Assembly: GCA_017462385.1 (NCBI GenBank)
Contig: JAFTRE010000032.1
Coordinates: forward strand, 40,488-104,487
DNA from: Clostridia bacterium
GTDB lineage: Bacteria > Bacillota > Clostridia > Oscillospirales > CAG-272
Length of the DNA stretch: 64,000 bases
Reading direction: 5' to 3'
Under the pieces are notes generated by a model. The model ran no database searches. It saw only the letters and a list, made by a program, of their open reading frames with translations, and was not told the origin of the DNA. The translations under genes and the position numbers were made by a program. Positions 60,345-64,000 of the stretch are shown one piece after another; positions within the stretch are counted from its first letter, which is position 1; every line of letters begins with the position of its first letter.

Positions 60345-60430
60345 CTTCACTGCGAAGCAACTTCACGTTGCCGCAGGCAACGCTTCACGCGCTCGGAGAG
60401 CGCGCTTCACGTTCCGCAGGAACACTTCAC
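60345..60430 (-). repeat. Micro-hairpin array between rlmN and the PASTA gene
   Basis: On the minus strand five GTGAAG linkers (plus-strand CTTCAC at 60345, 60361, 60383, 60405, 60425) separate hairpins GTTCC/GGAAC, GCGCTC/GAGCGC, GTTGCC/GGCAAC and TGC/GCA. The first linker contains the rlmN stop codon TGA (60427-60429). No terminator follows; the last linker leads into GTGCCA, which can pair with TGGCAC at the PASTA gene start. Confidence 0.85.
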
Positions 60431-61500
60431 TCCTGCCCCGCCGCCTCGCGCCGCAGCTGTCCGCAGGACGCGTTTATATCGGGCCCCAGCTTGCGGCGAA
60501 GCGTCGCGCGTATGCCGCGGCGCTCCAGCACCGCGATAAAAGCCTTTATCGCACGCTCGTCCGAACGGACGAAATCGCGCTCCTTGACCTCATTGACGGG
60601 TATCAGATTGACATGTATAGGCATGCCGCCGTGGTGCTGGGCACCGTTGCGGCGCAGCTCACCGTTGAGTAGCTGCGACAGGCGTTCGGCGTGCTCTACC
60701 GTGTCATTTTCGCCCGAAATAAGCGTATATTCAAACGAAATTCTGCGCTCCGTCGCCTCATAATAATCTCTGCAGGCGGCAAGAAGCGCTCGGACACCGT
60801 ATTTTTTATTGACGGGCATTATGCGCGAGCGCGTTTCATCGTCGGCGGCGTGAAGTGAGATGGACAGCGTTATCGGCAGATCCTCCGCGCGCAATCTCTC
60901 TATGCCGTCAACCAAGCCGCAGGTCGACAGCGATATATGACGATAGCCGATATTAAGCCCATATTCATGATTGACCAAATGCAGAAATTTTATTACATTA
61001 TCGTAATTATCCAGCGGCTCGCCGATGCCCATCATAACGATATTTGATATGCGCTCGCCCGTGTCGCGCTGTGCGACGATGACCTGGCCCAGTATCTCGC
61101 CCGCACCGAGGTCGCGCACGCGCCCCCCGATGGTCGACGCGCAAAACGCGCATCCCATGCGGCAGCCCACCTGTGACGAGACACAAACAGTATTGCCGTG
61201 CTTATATTTCATTACCACGCTCTCGACACAGTTGCCGTCGTAAAGCTCGAACAGATATTTGACGGTGCCGTCTATAGCCGAGACCAGCTTTTTGCGTATC
61301 GTCGGCATATGAAGCTCGCTCGTCTCGGCAAGCCGCGCTCTTGTCGCCTTGCCGATATTGGTCATCTCCTCGGGACGCAGCCCGCGGTGCAATTGCTCAA
61401 AAAGCTGACGCGCGCGGTAGCGCGGCTCGCCTATGGATTTCATATATTCTTCAAGCTCATCGGGAAGCATTGACAGCAGCTCGGGCTTTTTTTCGTCCAT
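60427..61500 (-). CDS. rlmN: 23S rRNA (adenine-2503-C2) / tRNA methyltransferase RlmN
   Basis: RlmN is a radical SAM enzyme that methylates A2503 of 23S rRNA and A37 of some tRNAs. The 357-residue protein has the cluster motif CRMGCAFC (about 122-129), GEPLDNYDNV (about 176), and the two methyl-transfer Cys in GNCVESVVMKY (about 98) and INASCGQLR (about 346). ATG 61500 is chosen because AAAGGA is well placed; upstream extension has no homology. It precedes the PASTA gene, the usual neighbourhood of prkC. Confidence 0.94.
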   Translation of the reverse strand: MDEKKPELLSMLPDELEEYMKSIGEPRYRARQLFEQLHRGLRPEEMTNIGKATRARLAETSELHMPTIRKKLVSAIDGTVKYLFELYDGNCVESVVMKYKHGNTVCVSSQVGCRMGCAFCASTIGGRVRDLGAGEILGQVIVAQRDTGERISNIVMMGIGEPLDNYDNVIKFLHLVNHEYGLNIGYRHISLSTCGLVDGIERLRAEDLPITLSISLHAADDETRSRIMPVNKKYGVRALLAACRDYYEATERRISFEYTLISGENDTVEHAERLSQLLNGELRRNGAQHHGGMPIHVNLIPVNEVKERDFVRSDERAIKAFIAVLERRGIRATLRRKLGPDINASCGQLRREAAGQE

Positions 61501-61592
61501 ATTTTTTCCTTTCATGATATTATGCGGCGCCGAGATAAAATAACATCTTCGGAGCGTCCCGCATATTTTATTTTGATGCCGAAAACAGCGCC

Positions 61593-62636
61593 TTAAACAG
61601 CCTTCTCCAGCGCCATTTTGACTATCGTCTCGCACAGCTCGCCGTACTCGATTCCCGCCGCGGCGGCCTCCTGAGGGAGCAAGCTGAGCGGCGTCATGCC
61701 GGGGAGGTTGTTGACCTCAAGGCACCAGAACTCGCCCTCGGTGTCCATGATAAAATCGGCTCGCGCATATCCCGACAGCCGCAAGCAACGGAATGCACGC
61801 ACGGCATAGTCCTGCATACGCGCCGTCTGCTCGGGCGACAGCTCGGCGGGACATATCTCCTCTGTACAACCGCTTTGATACTTATTTTTATAGTCGTAAA
61901 AGCCGGATTTCGGGATTATCTCAATGGGCGGCAGTGCGTTCTCGCCCAAAATGCCGACCGAAAACTCCCTGCCCTCGATCTTTTTCTCAACTACGATCTT
62001 TCTTTCGTATCCCGCCGCAAATTTTATCGCCTCATCAAGCTCGCTCTCGCTACCCACGATGGAAACGCCCACACTAGAGCCGCACGCTGTCGGCTTGACG
62101 ACGCAGGGCAGTCCCACCTCGCGCAAAATGCGCTCATAGGTGTCGGTCTCGGTGTCAAAATACAACCAATCGGGCGTAGGTATGCCCGCGGGACGCATCA
62201 TACGCTTGCTGATATCCTTATCCATGGCGAGCAGACTGCCCGCATAGCCCGAGCCGGTATATTTTTTGATGCCGTAATTGTCAAGCGTGGCTTGCAGGCT
62301 GCCGTCCTCACCCATATCGCCGTGAAGCGCGAGAAAAACAGCGTCGGCGGCGCGGCAGGCGTCTATCACACCGGGGCCTATTTTTGCAGCTCTGCCGCCA
62401 CAGCGTTTTTTGACCTCGTCAAGGTCGGGCACGCGATCTGATATGCCGAAATCGGCGGGGGGTGTGTCGGTAAAAAGCTCGCGAGCATCGCGGCCGCCGA
62501 GATCGATGCCCTCGTAAACGTCTATCATGAGTACCTTATGTCCCCGCTCTGCAAGCGCGCGGGCGATAAGTCCGCCCGAAACGAGCGAAACATCGCGTTC
62601 GGGAGACAAGCCTCCCGCAAGAATGGTTATGTTCAA
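61593..62636 (-). CDS. ddl: D-alanine--D-alanine ligase
   Basis: Ddl makes D-Ala-D-Ala for peptidoglycan with ATP. The 347-residue protein shows the N-terminal GGLSPERDVSLVSG, ALHGDMGEDGSLQATLDN (about 104), PTACGSSVGVSIV and the C-terminal EVNNLPGMTPLSLLPQEA. The start appears to be TTG 62636 with GGAG about 10 bases upstream. It lies 23 bases after cimA. The residues of the ligand site do not point to vancomycin-type D-Lac ligase, but I cannot exclude it. Confidence 0.92.
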   Translation of the reverse strand: MNITILAGGLSPERDVSLVSGGLIARALAERGHKVLMIDVYEGIDLGGRDARELFTDTPPADFGISDRVPDLDEVKKRCGGRAAKIGPGVIDACRAADAVFLALHGDMGEDGSLQATLDNYGIKKYTGSGYAGSLLAMDKDISKRMMRPAGIPTPDWLYFDTETDTYERILREVGLPCVVKPTACGSSVGVSIVGSESELDEAIKFAAGYERKIVVEKKIEGREFSVGILGENALPPIEIIPKSGFYDYKNKYQSGCTEEICPAELSPEQTARMQDYAVRAFRCLRLSGYARADFIMDTEGEFWCLEVNNLPGMTPLSLLPQEAAAAGIEYGELCETIVKMALEKAV

Positions 62637-62659
62637 AATGTTTGTTCTCCGTATAAAGA

Positions 62660-64000
62660 TTATTGATGCTCCATCATGAGTCTGAACTCGATGGAGTCAA
62701 GCAATGCTTGCCAGCTGGCGTCTATAATATCGGTCGAAACGCCTGTGGTGCGCCAGACCGACTCGCCGTCCGTCGACTCGATAAATACACGGACTGCCGA
62801 CGCGGTAGCCGCGCCTCCAACCGACGAGACTCTCACCTTAAAGTCGGTCAAACGCACGCGGTCAAGCACGGGATAAAAGCCCAAAAGCGCCTTGCGGAGC
62901 GCCAAGTCGAGCGCATTGACGGGTCCGTCACCCTCCGCAGCGGTTATCTCCTGCGCATCTCCGACCGTGACCTTTATGGTCGCCGTGCACTTGCTTCCGT
63001 CACCCAAAAGGCCCGTATGCCGCGAGCGGTAGGGCTGACCCACCACGACCTGAAATTTATCTATCCTGAAAAACTCACGTCGCCGCCCCAGTGCGTCGCA
63101 AAGCAGCAGCATGAGCGACGCCTCGGCGTTTTCATACTGATAGCCCTTTGCCTCGTACTGCTTGATCTTTGCGAGCGCCGCCGCTACCTCGGGCGAGTTC
63201 TTTGTCAGCCCCGGCATGATGGAGCACATTTTCTCCGCCAGAGCCGACCGCCCCGAAAGCTCACTGATAAGCATATTGCGGCGGTTTCCCACGTCGGACG
63301 GGTCTATATGCTCAAAGCTGCCCGGCGACTTGCGCACCGCATCGATATGAGTGCCCGCCTTATGTGCAAAGGCATAGCCGCCGACAAACGGCTCATGCTC
63401 ATTAAAATCGAAATTCGCCAGCTCGCATATCTGCCTTGCAATGCCCGTCAGCGACCCAATGCGTGAGGCGTCTATGCATTCATACCCCAGCTTCAGCTGA
63501 AGCAGAGGAATGAGCGTACACAGATTTGCGTTTCCGCACCGCTCGCCGATACCCGAAACTGTTCCCTGCAGGTGCACAGCGCCGCCGAGAATGCCCGACA
63601 GCGTGCAGGCAACCGCCATTCCGAGATCGTTATGGCAATGAATTCCGAACTTCACATCGGGAAAGCGACGGCACATTTTTTCCACCGTCATGCCGACGAT
63701 ATCGGGCAGCATTCCCCCGTTGGTATCGCAAAGCACAACGCGGTCGGCACCCGCCATGGCGGCAGTCTCTATGACGCGCATGGCATAGAAGGGATTGTCG
63801 CTGTAGCCGTCGAAGAAATGCTCGGCATCGAAAATGACGCGCTTGCCCGCCGCCTTGAGAAAAGAGACGGTGTCGGCTATCATTTCGAGATTTTTTTCGG
63901 GCGTTGTCCTCAGCACCAGCTCGACCTGCCGCTCGGACGCCTTGCCGAATATCGCCACGTCCTCTACGCGACAGCGCTTGACAGCCCTCAGCCATTCGCA
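62660..64000 (-). CDS. cimA: Citramalate synthase, partial (N-terminus outside the window)
   Basis: This enzyme condenses pyruvate and acetyl-CoA to citramalate, a threonine-independent route to isoleucine. The 447 visible residues include the catalytic barrel motif FGIHCHNDLGMAVACT, GTVSGIGERCGNANLCTLIP, HKAGTHIDAVRK and the C-terminal LeuA-dimer-like regulatory domain (from about residue 310 of the visible part). The FDAEHFFDGYSDNP motif marks the citramalate synthase subfamily over isopropylmalate synthase. About 85 N-terminal residues lie beyond base 64000. It starts the cimA-ddl pair on the minus strand. Confidence 0.9.
   Translation of the reverse strand, partial: CEWLRAVKRCRVEDVAIFGKASERQVELVLRTTPEKNLEMIADTVSFLKAAGKRVIFDAEHFFDGYSDNPFYAMRVIETAAMAGADRVVLCDTNGGMLPDIVGMTVEKMCRRFPDVKFGIHCHNDLGMAVACTLSGILGGAVHLQGTVSGIGERCGNANLCTLIPLLQLKLGYECIDASRIGSLTGIARQICELANFDFNEHEPFVGGYAFAHKAGTHIDAVRKSPGSFEHIDPSDVGNRRNMLISELSGRSALAEKMCSIMPGLTKNSPEVAAALAKIKQYEAKGYQYENAEASLMLLLCDALGRRREFFRIDKFQVVVGQPYRSRHTGLLGDGSKCTATIKVTVGDAQEITAAEGDGPVNALDLALRKALLGFYPVLDRVRLTDFKVRVSSVGGAATASAVRVFIESTDGESVWRTTGVSTDIIDASWQALLDSIEFRLMMEHQ

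Overview
The window reads as a chromosomal segment of a strictly anaerobic, fermentative Clostridia member, probably a gut or rumen Oscillospirales or Christensenellales relative (inferred from gene content; no rRNA gene is present to confirm it). The evidence is two [FeFe] hydrogenases, AdhE, Rex, LDH, NfnAB, an iron alcohol dehydrogenase, Firmicutes-type ribosome binding sites and promoters, a dockerin-bearing giant surface protein, and IscS/IscU as the only Fe-S machinery seen. I found no tRNA, rRNA, insertion sequence, prophage or CRISPR array.

Layout. 1-887: the start of copA and a decayed heavy-metal exporter gene. 912-6860: a minus-strand sulfur block (metY-cysK, then HD hydrolase-iscS-iscU-mnmA), with a Cys-rich small ORF in the metY leader and a frameshift in mnmA. 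6970-8690: an ECF S-component and a divergent MocR regulator, probably for vitamin B6. 8894-18932: a ten-gene minus-strand fermentation cluster, rex-adhE-kinase-2 NuoE-like proteins-sensory hydrogenase-SpoIIE phosphatase-ldh-group B hydrogenase. 19056-23979: a candidate small RNA, nfnAB, an iron alcohol dehydrogenase and a LysR regulator. The rex and alcohol dehydrogenase promoters carry the same long inverted repeat at the same distance from the -35 box.

24141-38885: a surface operon of a 38-residue peptide, two secreted proteins with related cohesin-like C-terminal domains, and a 4101-residue LRR/InlB-repeat protein ending in a dockerin. 39097-42621: PhoU-like/PiT phosphate uptake, a HAD phosphatase and a small alarmone synthetase. 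42694-43039: a type I toxin-antitoxin locus. 43044-53802: glycan and sugar use, with a GLUG-repeat surface protein, two orphan solute-binding proteins, an isomerase, an FAD oxidoreductase, a zinc dehydrogenase and a GH2 enzyme. 53941-56834: a cation P-type ATPase behind a yybP-ykoY manganese riboswitch. 56841-64000: palindromic repeats, rsgA, an esterase, a PASTA protein without kinase, rlmN, ddl and a partial cimA.

The two most original observations are (1) a family of tandem micro-hairpin arrays, with GTGAAAT/GTGATAT/GTGAAG linkers, placed directly at stop codons (the stop TGA often lies inside the first linker) and usually leading into a transcription terminator; and (2) the predicted cohesin/dockerin surface operon. 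The sensory-hydrogenase redox operon, the paired promoter motif and the mirrored toxin-antitoxin RNAs are also worth testing.
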